64,000 bases of DNA from Hyperoodon ampullatus (lineage: Eukaryota; Chordata; Mammalia; Artiodactyla; Ziphiidae), in assembly GCA_949752795.1 (NCBI GenBank), contig OX457056.1, positions 205,283,654 through 205,347,653 on the forward strand. The letters are read 5' to 3'. A program made the translations under genes and the position numbers. The notes beneath the pieces are model-generated. The model saw nothing but the letters and a program-made list of their open reading frames with translations, searched no databases and was not told where the DNA came from. Shown one piece after another: positions 1 to 13,110 of the stretch. Within the stretch, counting starts at the first letter, position 1. Each line of letters starts with the position of its first letter.

Positions 1-985
1 GTTGCACTCCTGGTTCCTCTAAGATTTTGAATTTGTGATTCACAGTATAGATTCTACATCCATAATTTAATACCTATATTGTTTTCTTACAGTTCTTTTT
101 AAAGTTTTAAAAATACAGTCAAGTACAAAAATTGTATTATGAGCACCCGCGTGCCAACAAACTGGAGTTAATAAATATTAACACAGGGCTTCCCTGGTGG
201 CGCAGTGGTTGAGAATCCGCCTGCCGATGCAGGGGACACGGGTCCGTGCCCCGGTCCGGGAGGATCTCGCATGCTGCGGAGCGGCTGGGCCCGTGAGCCA
301 TGGCCGCTGAGCGTGTGCGTCCGGAGCCTGTGCTCCGCAACGGGAGAGGCCACAACAGTGAGAGGCCCGCATACCGCAAAAAAAAAAAAAAAAAAAATCT
401 CAACACGTCATCATTTGGGTTTCAGATTTTTAAAATAAATAGCAGGGCATCCCAGGTAGAGTCGGTTTTCTTGGTATTGCCCATTTTCAGAACCTTTCCC
501 CTTACTCCCTACACAGATCAACTACTGATGTGAATTTGATGTATATCCTTCTAGTATGTCTGTCGATACTTTTAATACATATTAATTATCCATAGAAATA
601 TATGTGGTATTGCTTCGTGTGTTTTTTAACGTGTAATTATCTAAATGCTCTCATTCCTCTACATGCTTCTGTCACTCAGTATTATCTGTCTTGGGACAAA
701 TCCATCTGATCCAGACACATAATGCTGTGGCATTATGTCGTGACATGAATATGCACAATTTATTTCTCCATGCTCCTATCGATGGACATTTAGCCTGTTT
801 CCAGTTTTGCACTATTACAAACAGTATTGTCCTATCTTTGTATATGCCTCCCAATGCATACACAGAAGTTCTCAGAGCTGCATACCTAAAAATGGAATTG
901 CTGGGTCACGGTGAAATGGCATTGTCACCTTTATTTTTGCACTGTGTTCTAACTGTTTTACCTATTGGTCATTTCTGCAGTTGAG
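1..985 (+). mobile_element. Old L1 (L1M-type) fragment, split by a SINE
   Basis: The sequence from about 420 to 985 matches the familiar 3'-region prose of old mammalian L1: a line about temporary displacement and target text such as GGAATTGCTGGGTCA near 893-907. The flanking 1-185 looks like the same degraded AT-rich element. A CHR SINE at 186-397 interrupts it, so the L1 is older. No L1 reading frame survives. Confidence 0.55.
186..397 (+). mobile_element. CHR SINE (tRNA-Glu derived)
   Basis: A near full-length CHR element starts at GGGCTTCCCTGGTGGCGCAG, whose tRNA-like head carries an A-box-like segment, and it has a B-box-like segment GGGTCCGTGCCC. It ends in an A run of about 20 bases after CATACCGC. 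No clean target-site duplication is obvious; only a weak AACAC match flanks it. Confidence 0.93.
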
Positions 986-2334
986 GTCTTTTTTAGTCTG
1001 AAAGATTCATGAGGTTGGCTGTCTTATTTGTCATCCTCCGCAGCCCTGAACATGGAGGCCTGTGCATAATTGGGGCTCAGCAGGTGCATCGAGAGTGAAT
1101 AATACTATTGGCCTGAACTGAAAACTATTTAAAAGAAGGGGCTGAATTTTATCTTTTTCCTGATTCTTTTTATCTCTTGGTTCAGGATTTGACACAAAGT
1201 AGGAGACTGAGAAATATAACAACAGAGAAAAACTAGACGCCTCTCCTTCCCCTGCTCTTTTACATCTCTTTTGACTCCCAGATATTTCCTCCTCTCTCAA
1301 ATCCCATCTTGAACATCCATCTTCTCCCTCTTGTTTCCACCTCTTAGGTTCTCCTTCATCACCCAACTCCTGGCTCATCTTTCACAGGTTCACAGACCAC
1401 ACTCCCATTGTTGTGTACTTTAAACTTTGAAACCCGTTGAAGGAGCTTATTAAGTTTTGAGAAAAGAGTCAAAGTTGTTTGGACACTGAATGGTTTCTTT
1501 CAGTGCATTTAAAAATCAGCTTTCTTTCTTTTGCCTCTTCAGGTCCAATGCCTTTTAGTCTCTTTCTCAATCTTGCCTTCTTCTCTCCTGGTACTTATTT
1601 TCAAACCTTTTCACCTCTTTTCGCCTCTTTTCACCATCTCACCCAACACCATATCGTGTAACTAACCCAGGCTCTGCGTGCAGGATTCCTGGCTGTTGCT
1701 TCCCTGCCTATTTCTATTAAGGTCTAGTTCATGTCTCACTTTCACTCAGTGCAATTCCCCTGCAGCCGCTGACCTCCTTTACTACTAATCCCTTCTACAC
1801 CCTAATGGGAAAACAGTCAGGTGGCATGGACGCACACCGAAAGCCAAGGATGTGGCCTGAATTTCTGGAGACCAGCAACTGCTGGCCTCGAAGCCTGGCC
1901 TTTCCAGGACACTGCTCTTTCTGCTTTGATATGAAATCGCTCCTCAGCAGCTTCCTCCTTGGATGCAGAGAGGAAGGGCCTATGGCAGCAAAGGAGGCGT
2001 AAGGGAGCCTAGGCCTTTCAGAGAGAGCTGAACTCCGTAGGAACACTTAAAGGAGGACTCAGGAATCCACATGTGTCAAGTTGCTATTACAAGAACATTG
2101 ATCATTTCTTTATTCAACAATATGTATTGAGTGCCCACTACAACTTAGGCACTGTTCTAAGAGCTCCAGGAGCTGGGCTAAGACATAAACAGGATAGCCA
2201 AGGTCTCTGCTGTTGGGAAGTTGCTATGTTCTGCAGCCTCTTCTGTACCCTACAGAAGAAAAGTCAGTTTTGTATGAGGTTTATTTCAGCTCTAATATTT
2301 ATGGAATATTTTTCCATATCCAATTGAATTTTAA

Positions 2335-2415
2335 TGGTGGTGGTAGTGGTGGTGGTGGTGGTGGTGGTGGTGGTGGTGTGTGTGTGTGTGTGTGTGTTTG
2401 TGAGAGAGAGAGAGA
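2335..2415 (+). repeat. Compound microsatellite (TGG)n-(TG)n-(GA)n
   Basis: About 44 bases of TGG repeats run directly into about 20 bases of TG and then into GA repeats. The apparent glycine-rich reading frame across it is an artefact of the TGG repeat. Likely length-polymorphic. Confidence 0.95.
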
Positions 2416-2989
2416 CAGGGCAAGAAAGATTTCAGGGTTACCTCTAACTTCCAAAATTTAAACTCTAGCTGTGGATTCTGATTACTGCTTACCTCTTAGT
2501 CTGAGAAAGAAGAACATTGTCAGTGAATGGAAGGGAATATCACAAAATATTAAAAGTGTTTACCTCAAGTGGGGTTTTTATTTTCTCAGCTATAGATATT
2601 TATAGTTTTCAGGTTTTTTTATGAGAATACATTATTTTTATAATGAGAAAAGGGAAATCATTTATCAAAATTTGCTCATGAAATAAAAAGCAGCTTCCAG
2701 ATAGCAAAAGAGTAGAGGCTGCATTTAGGTATGTGTAGATGATTGTGTGGGTCACACTTACTCTACCTTTGAGGTCATGACCTAGAGGAAGGGAGAGTCA
2801 TAACTACCCACCATCACTCCCCAGTGCTGACTAATGCTCTGAGTAAATTAATACTAAATCATTTCAAATAAGCAGGCTACTAGAATGCAATCAAAGACAA
2901 GAATGGAAAAAGACAAGTCCCACTAATAAAATAAAAATTCAGGAAATTGCTAGATAGTGGCTTCTGATGAAGCAGTGCTCTAAATAATC

Positions 2990-3360
2990 TTTTCAAGGTC
3001 ATCTGGTTAATTTATGCTGCATTTGTAAGTTATTGCGTATTTTAAAAATTAATGAAAGATTTAATTATAGCAGGGTTGCCTGTGACCTTTTGTGAAATGA
3101 CTTCATCATAAATCTGCAGGTATTTCAGAACCGTTTTCCAGGTTTCTAATAATTTGTTCTTAAATTAATGACATCCAGCCAGTGAAAGGAGTTGAGGCGG
3201 AGTAAAAGGATTGAGTTGGGATTTGCGGTTTCCTAGCAATGGCTAATTCTGAGTCCTGGACGGAGGTGGCAGAGAAGATGGTGTGTGACTCACCAGAATG
3301 GTTTAATTAACAGCTGGTTCAATTGTTTACTTAGAAGAATGAGAAATAAATCCAATGTGT
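2990..3360. other. Single-copy AT-rich stretch, candidate conserved noncoding element
   Basis: I recognise no repeat here. The stretch contains several homeodomain-type cores (TTAATTA, TTAATTAA near 3303) and is free of the decay seen in neighbouring repeats. It could be a conserved regulatory element of this neuronal gene, but no conservation data are available here, so this is only inference. Confidence 0.25.
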
Positions 3361-4024
3361 CAATAGGGGCAATTGCAAGTAGCTAGTCTGGGTCATTGCA
3401 GAGCCTTTGATTTGGGGCACGTTTATTTACATGTCAGTGTGATGGCAACACCTAGACCAATGGGAGACTCCCTCTTCCCTGGTACCCAGAGGGATGCCCC
3501 CCTCATTTGTGAACTGAAGGTCTATGCCTGCCCTCCAGCCTGCTGGCCATCCATGAAGTCCAATTTAGATTCCGTCACCCTAGTATCTCTGACCTTCACC
3601 CACCTTAGGGGCTTGATGAGAGCAGCTAAGCTGTCTCTGGAGGGGAGCTCATTTCCCTAGAACCCAGAATACATCATTGTGTGTGTCATTCTGATGACTC
3701 ATTCAGCCCATTAGACTGTGCAGAGGAATGACAGATCTCAGCAGATCAAAGAAAATCCTCTCTTAGAAGAACCTAAGAGCACACATTTATAGTTCCAGAG
3801 TTGCAGGCTAGAGCTTGGAAAACCCAGAGCTCTCTTTAGACACAGGAGTCTTAAGGAAAAGCCAGCAAAATGTGGAAAGTGGGTCTTGTCTGAAGCCTTC
3901 CCTGGTTAACCATAGCCCTGGATGTGATCACGTTCTTCCAGCAATTACTCCTGGTACTATTGTCACATGTGGCACACCATGACTCAACCTGCAAGCTGCA
4001 AAGGTATCCCCGTGAAAAGCAGTC

Positions 4025-4165
4025 AGTGTTGGTGAAAAAATTGTGGTTCGGGTGACTTGGGTTCTAGTCCTTTGTGTTCTTGAGCAGACCACTACTTTAC
4101 CTGGGGCTTGATTTCCCCAGCTAGCAGGTGAAGGGGTTGGGCCAAAGATTTAGCCCTAAGGACCC
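4025..4165 (+). mobile_element. MIR-like SINE fragment
   Basis: The text around TTGGGTTCTAGTCC, GAGCAGACCACT and the TTTCCCCAGCTAG segment follows the core of MIR elements (loss of sharp ends, strong divergence). No target duplications remain. Confidence 0.5.
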
Positions 4166-4639
4166 TTAGTCTTGTGTACTAAGACGCAATAGTTCTGTTT
4201 GCTCTTTTCCATGGCCCAGGAACTCCCAACTAGAGGCCAAGCCAATGAAGATTGTCATAGTTCAGGTTCAAGTACCTCATTCTCCACATAGTAAGACAAA
4301 TTGGGCCATAATTGGAGCTCTCTAGGTAACATCTTCTGTGCCTATTTCTCTTTTCTTACTTCCTCCAGCTGTGCTTTCAGTTTTTTATATTTCATGGTGT
4401 TTTCTGCCTTTTATGCAAGCAGCCTAAGGGACACCCCCCCGCCTGTGCCCATACTTCCGTGCCAAACTGTGCAGTCAAATGATTGCTAATGAGTCACAAA
4501 ATGCTTAAGAAGGGATATGAGAGCCTTGTTGAAAGCGGTGCTGAGAACTGTGTTATAACATTAGCAGCAGCCGCCTAAATTGGACTCCTGGCTCCAAGAA
4601 CTGTTCACTGCGTAAACTTTCACTGTGCTAAGGGTGACA

Positions 4640-5215
4640 CTCAAAACATAGGGAAAAAATGCTACAAAAATTCAGAGGAAAGAGATCATTTTTTCTTCCT
4701 AAGAAGGAAAGGAGTGGAAAAGGAAGAAAGATCACAGAGAACATAATAGAAAAGTTAGCATTTAAATTAAAACCCAAAAGAATAATCCATCAGGAAGATA
4801 GAAAAATCTCAAAACCTGTATAGTGCAATGATTGTATAATACAAAAACCTACAAAAACTCAAGGAGAAATGGAAGATTTGAAATATTGTAGGGGAATAGT
4901 TTAATAAACTTCACATAGAAACCAACAGACCAAGCAGTCCAAAAGTTAGTGTGGTTTTGGATATGAATGACACTATTGCAAGCTTGATTTAAGAGAACTA
5001 TATGCAACCCTCCACACAACAAATAGAGAATATGTTTTCTAAAAAAACATTTAGTATATTTTTTTCAGTTGACTACATACTGGGCCACATACAAAGGCTG
5101 CACTAATTCCAAAGAGCTGATCCATTGAGATTATATTCTCTCTGTTCAATCAAAATTTTTAAATGTACGAAAAATAAATTAAAAAACCCCCACCTCATCT
5201 GCTTAGTTTTGGTTT
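4640..5215 (+). mobile_element. Degraded L1/HAL1-like coding fragment
   Basis: The A-rich text with phrases like ACTACATACTGGGCCACA near 5070-5090 resembles the body of old L1 or HAL1 elements. All frames are broken. Boundaries are approximate. Confidence 0.4.
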
Positions 5216-5999
5216 TTAAAAGAGAAAATGGTCACTACAAAATACTTAGATTTGAAAAGATTTCCTTCTCCTTTCCCCCCTTCCAAGAATTACTGCATAT
5301 TATTTGACTTCAGACTTGCAGAATGGGTAGGAGTTGGACAAGATCAGATGTTGGGCAAGATCAGATCCCCAGCAGAGGAAAAGCAGGCGCTAGGAAATCA
5401 TGCTTCTTTTAGTGGAACAAAAGGGAATTCTGTCTGAGCACAAGTAACACTGGGAAGTAGCAGGAGATAATGCTGCAAAGGTAGATAGGGAGGCTCTTGT
5501 ATCAAATTCAAAGTTCTTAGCATGATATTCGTGACTAAATCTTGTAAGAGGTTAGGAACAAGAGTAGGTACCTTGGGAGTTCTCTGCATAGAAATTAAAG
5601 TTGAAGAGATGAATGTCATAGAAGGACACTAGGGGACGTCTTGAGCCACATATGAAGAACCCATGTCAAGTGTAGGGACAGATAAGAAGAAGGCTTAAGT
5701 TACCAACAGAGGCGTGAAGAGGAGGAGTGGGGGGAGAAGTAAGGAAGACGGGGAGGATATGGTGTTACTGAAACAAAGGGTTAGAGAAACTGAGCAAGGC
5801 CTCTGCTCCGTGGGAGAGGATTACCATCTGCTCACACAGGAAGTCTAGAAGAGAGATCACTTGGACTTTGCATACCTCAGGAACACTTCTAAGAGGAGAT
5901 GGCATTTAAGTCAGGGCTTGGGTAGGTTTTAGGACAGGAGAGACTGAAGGAGGATGTTTCTAATGAAGAACATGGCAAAAATAAGGTGTGAAATCAGGA

Positions 6000-6002
<3 letters not shown>

Positions 6003-6033
<31 letters not shown>
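6003..6033 (+). repeat. (TG)n microsatellite
   Basis: About 15 uninterrupted TG units. A shorter TG/CA patch follows at about 6080-6100. Confidence 0.95.
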
Positions 6034-6036
<3 letters not shown>

Positions 6037-6394
6037 CTAGGGACTCTGCTAAATGTTCCACAGCTATTATCATCAGCCCGTGTGTGTGTGCACACAAACA
6101 CAAATATCTATGTAGAGTAGGCATTTGTAGAAAGGGAAATAGACCAGTTTGGCAAGAACAGATAGGGGAGAAGGAAGAAAAGTTTGGAAAGGAATATGAT
6201 GGAATGCTAGTTCTAGGAACGCGGTCCCTATTCTATAACCATAATTTCTGAGTGTGGATGTAGTGTCATTGGAATAATGCTTTAAGAAAACTGTCTGGAA
6301 ATGGGTGGAGGATAGGTTCCTTGAAGATGGATGTAGGGTGTAAATGAGTGAGGGGGCAAGAGGTACTGAGAGCCTGGAATACAGTCTTCAGCAG

Positions 6395-6625
6395 GAGGAA
6401 GAGCATCCAGTAAGAGCTTTGGCCTCACACGAATGTCAACTTGAAGCCTAGCTCAATCTTGACTTTGAACACGGACCTAGGGCCTCAGTTTCCTCATCTG
6501 AAAGGGCTATACCTAAGATTCTCAGGCCTTGTGTGGAGGATTCGGGATAATAATCGCCAGGGAACATTCAGCAGAGTCTCTGGCACCTGATAAGCATGCT
6601 ATCAATGGTGACCGTCAGTGGTGGC
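6395..6625 (+). mobile_element. MIR element
   Basis: The internal phrase CCTCAGTTTCCTCATCTGAAA at 6483-6503 is the MIR core, followed by the expected GATAATAATCGCC and TGGCACCTGATAAGC segments. Divergent, ancient copy. Confidence 0.7.
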
Positions 6626-7329
6626 CATTATTAGTATCAGGGCATAGGAGTGGCATACAAGTGGAGTTGGTGAATGTGAGAGATTTTGTAGAAGTGTAAG
6701 AAAAGGATTGAGAGTCAGGCTAGAGGTTAAGAGAGAAGACATACTGAGGGCGGAGTCTCTGCTAATGCAGAGGTTTCTAGCCTGATGTCTGAGAATTCAG
6801 CTGAGGCAGTAACAGAAAGAGGGAAGTCAGGAAGAAATTGACAGAGTCAGCTTTGGCCTTGTTCTCTTTCTTAAGGCAGTTCTCTTGTCTTCAGGCAGAC
6901 AGAGATGGGAGAGGTGGGGGTTACAGGAGCTCAAGGTGCTGGTGCTGGAGTGACTGAGGAGGATAAGGGAAGGGGGAGGGCCTGGGGCAGCTCGATGACA
7001 ACACAGTATTATCCTAGTGGAGTGCCACCAGCTGTTCCCTCAAAGGTCCGTCTGCAGTGACATCCTGCTAATCTAACTCCCCACGCACTATTGGTTATAT
7101 CTTTTGCATATGTCCCGTGGCTTCCTAGTGATGAATTCTTGTTCTTTTCCTCTCGGAAGGATTGTGGTCAACCACTGTCTCCTTGAAACTTCTTTCAGCT
7201 TTTATAACTGTATATAAAAGTTGGTGTATTCGGAGGTCAAACAAAGAACCAGGTTACTATGCAGGGGAGAATCAGGTAACCGAGTTGCTCTCCTGTAAAG
7301 ACGAAAACATCTTTACATAGCCTGCTCCT

Positions 7330-7490
7330 CTAATTACATTTAGTGTGGCATTGTTTCCACCTAAATTATAGCAATTATATATGAAGATCTCCTTTGAAAT
7401 CATTTAATTAATGAGTAGCTATCCCTCTTTGTGGATGGAATTCTAATGAAGTCTTTTATTTTTGTAAACCACCTCCCTCCCTCAAATTAA
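7330..7490. other. Candidate conserved noncoding stretch
   Basis: AT-rich single-copy sequence with a TTTAATTAATGAG homeodomain-like core near 7402-7414. No repeat is recognised. Its regulatory role is inference only. Confidence 0.2.
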
Positions 7491-9149
7491 TCACTTCCCT
7501 ACCCACAAGGTTTACTCAGGTCTGGATGGTGGATTAGAGAAGGTGTGTTATTTAGGGTCCCAGCAAATCACAGTTGTTTGTGGAAATCCTAGCACAGACC
7601 GTGATAACAAGGGGTAGAGAAACTGCTGCTATTTTTCCTGAGATTGTTTTAGTCCTCCTAAACCTCAAAGGACACACAACTCAACCATGTTCTTTGGCCC
7701 AGAAATAAGGGTCGATAAAGCTATTACCCCAATTTTGGAAGAAGTGGATGGTTTCGATAGATTAATTCTACCCATTAATCAACCCAGAACTATTTATTGA
7801 GCATCTGTTATATGAAAGAAGTGCCAGTGGAGACAAAGATGAATGACTCTAATTGATAAATCCTTTGTGTATGGGGTCACCAGGAGACAGATAGCTTGTC
7901 TACCTGGAGGTAGACATAGGGATTGAAAGAACATAAACTCTTGGAAATTGTCTTTTAGGAGCCATGTTCCACCTAGACTGTTTTTGCATCCCATCCTTTC
8001 AGTATATGTGTCACTGCTCAAAAATTATCTTCTGTGAGGAAGCTGAAAGCTTGAGAGATGAAGTGATTTTCTCAAGGTCACCTAGCTAATTTAGTGGCAG
8101 ACGAGGACTAGGAAAAGACAAGTCTTCTATTTCCTTGCCTACTACTTTTGCCACCATGCCCAGACCACCTGTATGTTCAAAGTTAAACCACCACACAAGA
8201 GGACACTTTGTGACCAGAGTCACATTAGCAGTGCAGGCAGATAGCAACAGAGGAGTTTAATAGAAAGAGAGAGATGGTCTCAGGTTTGTAAAGCCCAAGA
8301 AGAAGGTAAATCTTGAGTGGAGCCAAAAACTCTCATGAAAAAAAATTCCAGGTGACAAGGTAAAAAGAAAAAGAAAAACAGAAGTAATAAATTTTAATAG
8401 ATTTTTCCTGAAAATCCATATTGTGAAAAATAGCTCTGAGAATTCATTTATTTTGTTCTGTGGTGGGGAGTAACTTTTTCAGGGGAACTAAAGGGTAAGC
8501 TACCTGTTTCCAGACAGTCATATGTATTTATATATGAGGTGTCTACTTTCTGCAAGGCTCTATAGAAGATGTCACACACACACACACAAAAGACAAAGCC
8601 CGTGCATTTTAGGTTAGTATTTACCTTGCAAAAGGAATTTTGAGCCAACCCTATCGAAATCTCTTGATGAGCAGGGCCTTGGGTATGAGTCTGTGGGGGT
8701 CCCAGCAATGAGAATGATGGCGATGGTAATGAATATTTATTGTCAATTGGGAGTTTTCAAGATTTTCACATACATTGTCTTGGGGTTTTGATTTTGTTGA
8801 TAAAAATATGCTTTGAGTTAAGAAGGGGGACTGGGGATACATTTCTGAAGAAGGAGGTCAAAATAGTTTATCTTGGTAATTGCAAGGAAGTGGGACTGTG
8901 GATGACAGTGTATTTGAACACGCTAGAAATTAGCTTTTTTGCCAAAGACTTGAAAATGAAGCCATCCTCTCAAATTGCCTTGTTCCACTGGTACCCAATA
9001 ATCAGCCATTCTTTGTCAAGCAACTATTGTTGAAAAGCTTTATGTGGTCCAAAGAAGTATAAGAACATTCCCAGCCTTACAAAGCTTTCTAATTGGTTGC
9101 TACAAATTTGACCAAAAATACAAGAAAATTAAATTCTGGATAAGTGGTC

Positions 9150-9325
9150 TAGAGCAGTGTTTCTTAACAAGTGGTCCTGGAGACAACAACATCAGCATCA
9201 CCTGGGGAGTTATTAGATATGCAATAATCAGGCACCCAACACTACTAATTAGAAAGTCTGGGTGTGGGACAATCTATATTTAACAAGCTCTCTAGTTGAT
9301 TCTGATGCAGACAGTGGAGATCCTC
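9150..9325 (+). mobile_element. MER5A-like nonautonomous hAT element
   Basis: The left end AGCAGTGTTTCTTAACAAGT, the internal CATCAGCATCACCTGGGGAG phrase and the right part with GATTCTGATGCAGACAGTGG follow the MER5A pattern. The inverted terminal repeats are eroded. Confidence 0.65.
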
Positions 9326-9411
9326 TAGTCTAGAGATAACGGGACCATTTGAGTTTCTGAGGAACGAGAGCTCAGTATTATTGGAACAGTCACAGAAGAC
9401 TTTCTAAAAGA

Positions 9412-9456
9412 AGTAGTACCTGTTTTGGGAATTAGTAGTACCTAGTTTTGGGAATT
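9412..9456 (+). repeat. Short tandem duplication (22/23 bp)
   Basis: The unit beginning AGTAGTACCT and ending TTTTGGGAATT occurs twice head to tail (9412-9433 and 9434-9456), with one inserted or changed base. A recent replication-slippage duplication in the intron. Confidence 0.85.
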
Positions 9457-10844
9457 ACATTATTCTTTTGGAAATGTTCCACATCTTTGGCTCCTCCACC
9501 CTAGCCATCTCTTGAGTCTTTGTATTCAATTCATTTATGAATCACTTTGTTTCCCAAAAAGTTACCACAAGTGGGATGAATATGCTTCCCCTGCTTTACT
9601 GGTGATAAGCTTAAAGGAACATTTCCAGGAGATGAGAGGCTTTTATCTGGGAAGTTGATTTCTTGTATTATTATTTAGAAACAGTCTAGGTTTTCACTTT
9701 CTCCAATCCAGGACCAGGTGGATCTAGTCAGCGTTTATCACCTCAGAGTGATGGACGTGGTTTCTAATCCCTCTGACTTCTCTGCAGGGTTCTCACTTCT
9801 ACAGATCCTGTTGTGAATTTTAACATCTGTTTAAGGATAGTTATGAAAAGGGATGAGAAATGCTTGAAATTAAATTAGTCCTTATTTTATCTCTGACTTA
9901 GTTTGCTGTGTTTCTGTCATTTCTTCATCTTCCATGAGCTCCAATCAGAAGAGCAGTGAATGAATCCAGTATTGAACAGAATTAGGGAAGCCAGATCTTT
10001 GCAAAAGAGAGACCCTGCATCAGAGTCACTTATGCCCCATAGGAGGGGGCCCACCATGAACTGATAGTGGATGGAGAGACAGGAGTACACCAATGTCTGA
10101 AAGTTACTAAGAGGTTTTACCCTACTAATTTTAGTTGGGATCCAGTGAGAAAATGAACAGAGCTCATAATCCTAACATTAAATGTTTAAAAATTTGCATC
10201 TGGCACAGGAAAATGACCCCACAGGAGAGCATACTAGCCAGCCCCTGAGTGGAAATATCAGTGTATCAATTTACAGTTTGGGGAAGGACCTGGAAAACAT
10301 GGTGTAAGGAAATTTGGTTAGAAGCCAAAGAAACACTGGTGAAAGGAATGCACCTGTGGGAACTGTAGAAGAGAAGAATCTAAGTTAGTCCACAAGTTCT
10401 GAATGAGCCTCTATTTTATGTTCAGTTCTGAAATGAGCCCTCCAATCAAAACAGATATCCCTAAAAGCCGGGAAGGCCAACAACATGGACATCCTTAGAG
10501 GCTCAGGGTCAGTTAGGCCACACATACTTGGATGATGCCAGCATCCTCCTCAACATCAGCCCTGGGAAATGGTTAAGCCTGAGCTTGGAGTTCTCTGCTT
10601 ACTAACTCCTGAGCCATTCCTTTCCTGTGTGGGCAACTTTGTCTATTAGAAAGATCTCTCACATTTTGTAAACTTTTACACTTTTATTTTTTGTTATTTT
10701 TTAATACTCAAGAGATCTCCCTAGAGTGCCCATTTATTGGTCTTCCCTCCACTGCCCCTTCCTAAGTCATCCCCAGGTTAACCAGCCATAGTTTTATACC
10801 ACTCCTTGGATTGGTAGATGAAAAGTGGTCTCAAATCATATCGC

Positions 10845-11290
10845 CATTTGTATTATTTCTTGTGCCTCCTGTAACAAATTACCACAAACTGGGTGGCTGA
10901 AAAAACAGAAATTTATTCTCTCATAGTTATAGAGGCCAGAGTCCAAGGTCAAGGTGGCAGCAGGACCATGCTCCCTCTAGTGCACTAAAGGAGAATTCGT
11001 TCCATGCTTGTTCCATCTTCTGATGGCTCCAGGTGTTCCTTGGCTTGTATCTGCATAACTCGTCTTTGCCTCTGTCTTCACATAGCCTTCTCCTCTCTGT
11101 ATGTCTCTCTTCTTTGTATCTCTTATAAGGATACTTTTCATTGGACTTAGGGCCAGGATGATTTTATCTTCAGATCCTTAACTCACAACTGCAAAGACCT
11201 TTTTCCAAATACTGTCACATTCACAGGTTACAGGGAATAGAACATGGTCATGTCTCTTTGGAGAGCCACTATTTCATCCAGTACATCATC
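10845..11290 (+). mobile_element. Ancient dispersed mammalian repeat (family not assigned)
   Basis: The text around ACAAATTACCACAAACTGGG, the TTTATTCTCTCATAGTT segment, and CTTATAAGGATAC...CATTGGACTTAGGGCC matches a common old interspersed repeat of placental mammals. I do not commit to a family name. It has no coding capacity. Confidence 0.6.
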
Positions 11291-12830
11291 TGAATCCCTC
11301 TCTTTTCCAGTGGTCCTTAAACTTTGGGAACAGTGAACCCTTTTGAAAATCTGATAAAAAGATATGTAACGTCTCCATAGATAAATACACACAGGCCAGT
11401 AAATGCATATTTTATTTCAAATTTCAGGAGATTCAAACTCCACTACCACCACCAAAGCCCCGACATGTACTACTCACGTATATCCTTCTTGAGTGGTGAC
11501 ATCCAACACTAAGTACAATTCTCCTTTGTTATGTAGTTAATGTAAAACAGACCAGGATATTTCCTCTTTTGTTCTACAGAATATACAAAATTCTGCATTC
11601 ATTAATGCATTCTAAGATTACCTTAAGTATTTCTGGTCTTTCTGAAGTGTTTACTTATATTAATTGTGTTGTATACAAAAATTCTTAAGCTGCATCATCA
11701 TCATTATCATCATCATTATTATTATGTATCCTGAGCTGCACCAAGCCCCATTTCTTTTATCCAATACTTATGTAGTTGCCAGGGAGGGACCTGATATTTT
11801 TCCCTGTTATGTCATATATTATTAAATCCAGTCTGTCTCTTCAGTCTGTCAAGACCCTTTTGGGTCCTGATTCTGCCATCAAGCATATTGACTGTTTCTT
11901 CCAGCTTTGTGTCATCAGAAAATGCAATTTCCAATGATGACCATTATTTTCATGTCATTAAGTCATTAATAAAAATGATGAATGAGAAAGAGCAGACAGC
12001 AGAACCTTGCAGCTGACTACTCACCCCCTCCCTCCTGGTTGATTTTAATGCCTTAATTAGGTACTGTTCAGCCACAAAATTTTACTAGCACCTGGCTCAT
12101 GTTTTTTCATCTTTTCTTCAAGACTGCTACAGCAGACCATCAGCTGCCTTGTTGATATCTGGGTAAATCATGTGCCTCATATTTCCTTCTTCTGTATGCC
12201 TAGTAATCCTTCATAGAAAGGAATGGGATTCATCTGACATGATGTATTTTGTGATCTATAAAATAACTGTAAACTGTTTGGAGTAGGTAGAGTGTTTTGT
12301 TTTTTGTTTAGCACCACTAATATCCTGCTACTCAGAGTACTCCAATCAGGGAAGACTTTCTAGAGGAGGTGGCATTCGAATGTGGGAGGATTTGGATAGG
12401 CTGGAGAGAGAGGGAAGAAGACATTTATCAAGGTTTCTCCCACTGTTTGTTTTTTCTTGATGAGCTTTTAACCTTATTCTCCTCTCTTAAAACAAATAGA
12501 AACTTTTTATGAGATAACTGTTTTGTTAAAGATTAAAAGTTGACTGACTCATGACCTTTCCGTGAACTGAATCAGAACTAAATGGTAGATATACCTTAGT
12601 GTAGACCTGGCATGGATGTATTGGATTTGGAGACCAATGAATATGGCAAGAATGCAATAGAACGGAGAGAACGTCAGGGCAGGTATCCCATGCAGTACTG
12701 GCCACACAGTCCAGGGTATTCTAGCCTCTTGGTTGTTCCTACTACTCAGGGCTGAGGTAAGATTCATGCAGAGACCATACGATTTTACTAAAGGAGAGAC
12801 CCACAGTCACTCCCTCAAAGTCTGTTTAAT

Positions 12831-13110
12831 CTTTTTTTTTTTTCAGTCAAAGCTCTAAAAAGCTTTATTTAACGAGTAAATCATAGGACGTTAAAAATCA
12901 TTTCCTAAGGTGTATTTTAAGTTGTGTGATCTACAAAACAATTCTTTCTCCATTTCACAATGTTAATTAGCTCCACCCCGCCCCCCAAAGCATCCTCATC
13001 TTTCAGATAGCAGAAGGAAATGTCCCTTGAGGAGAGTTAGTCTCTTAGGTGTCACTATGAGGATATTTGAACTTGGGAGGAGGAGAATTCAGGGCTGTGA
13101 GCATGATTAA
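12831..13110 (-). other. Possible minus-strand retrocopy 3' end (AATAAA plus A tail)
   Basis: Read on the minus strand, this region ends with AATAAA (plus-strand TTTATT at 12863-12868), then about 19 bases, then a run of twelve A (plus-strand T at 12832-12843). That is the layout of a polyadenylated transcript copied back into the genome. I do not recognise the source gene, see no open frame and cannot find a matching target duplication, so a chance T run next to TTTATT remains possible. Confidence 0.3.

Noticed and set aside
2213..2461. Glycine-rich frame
   Set aside because: It is the translation of the TGG/TG/GA microsatellite.
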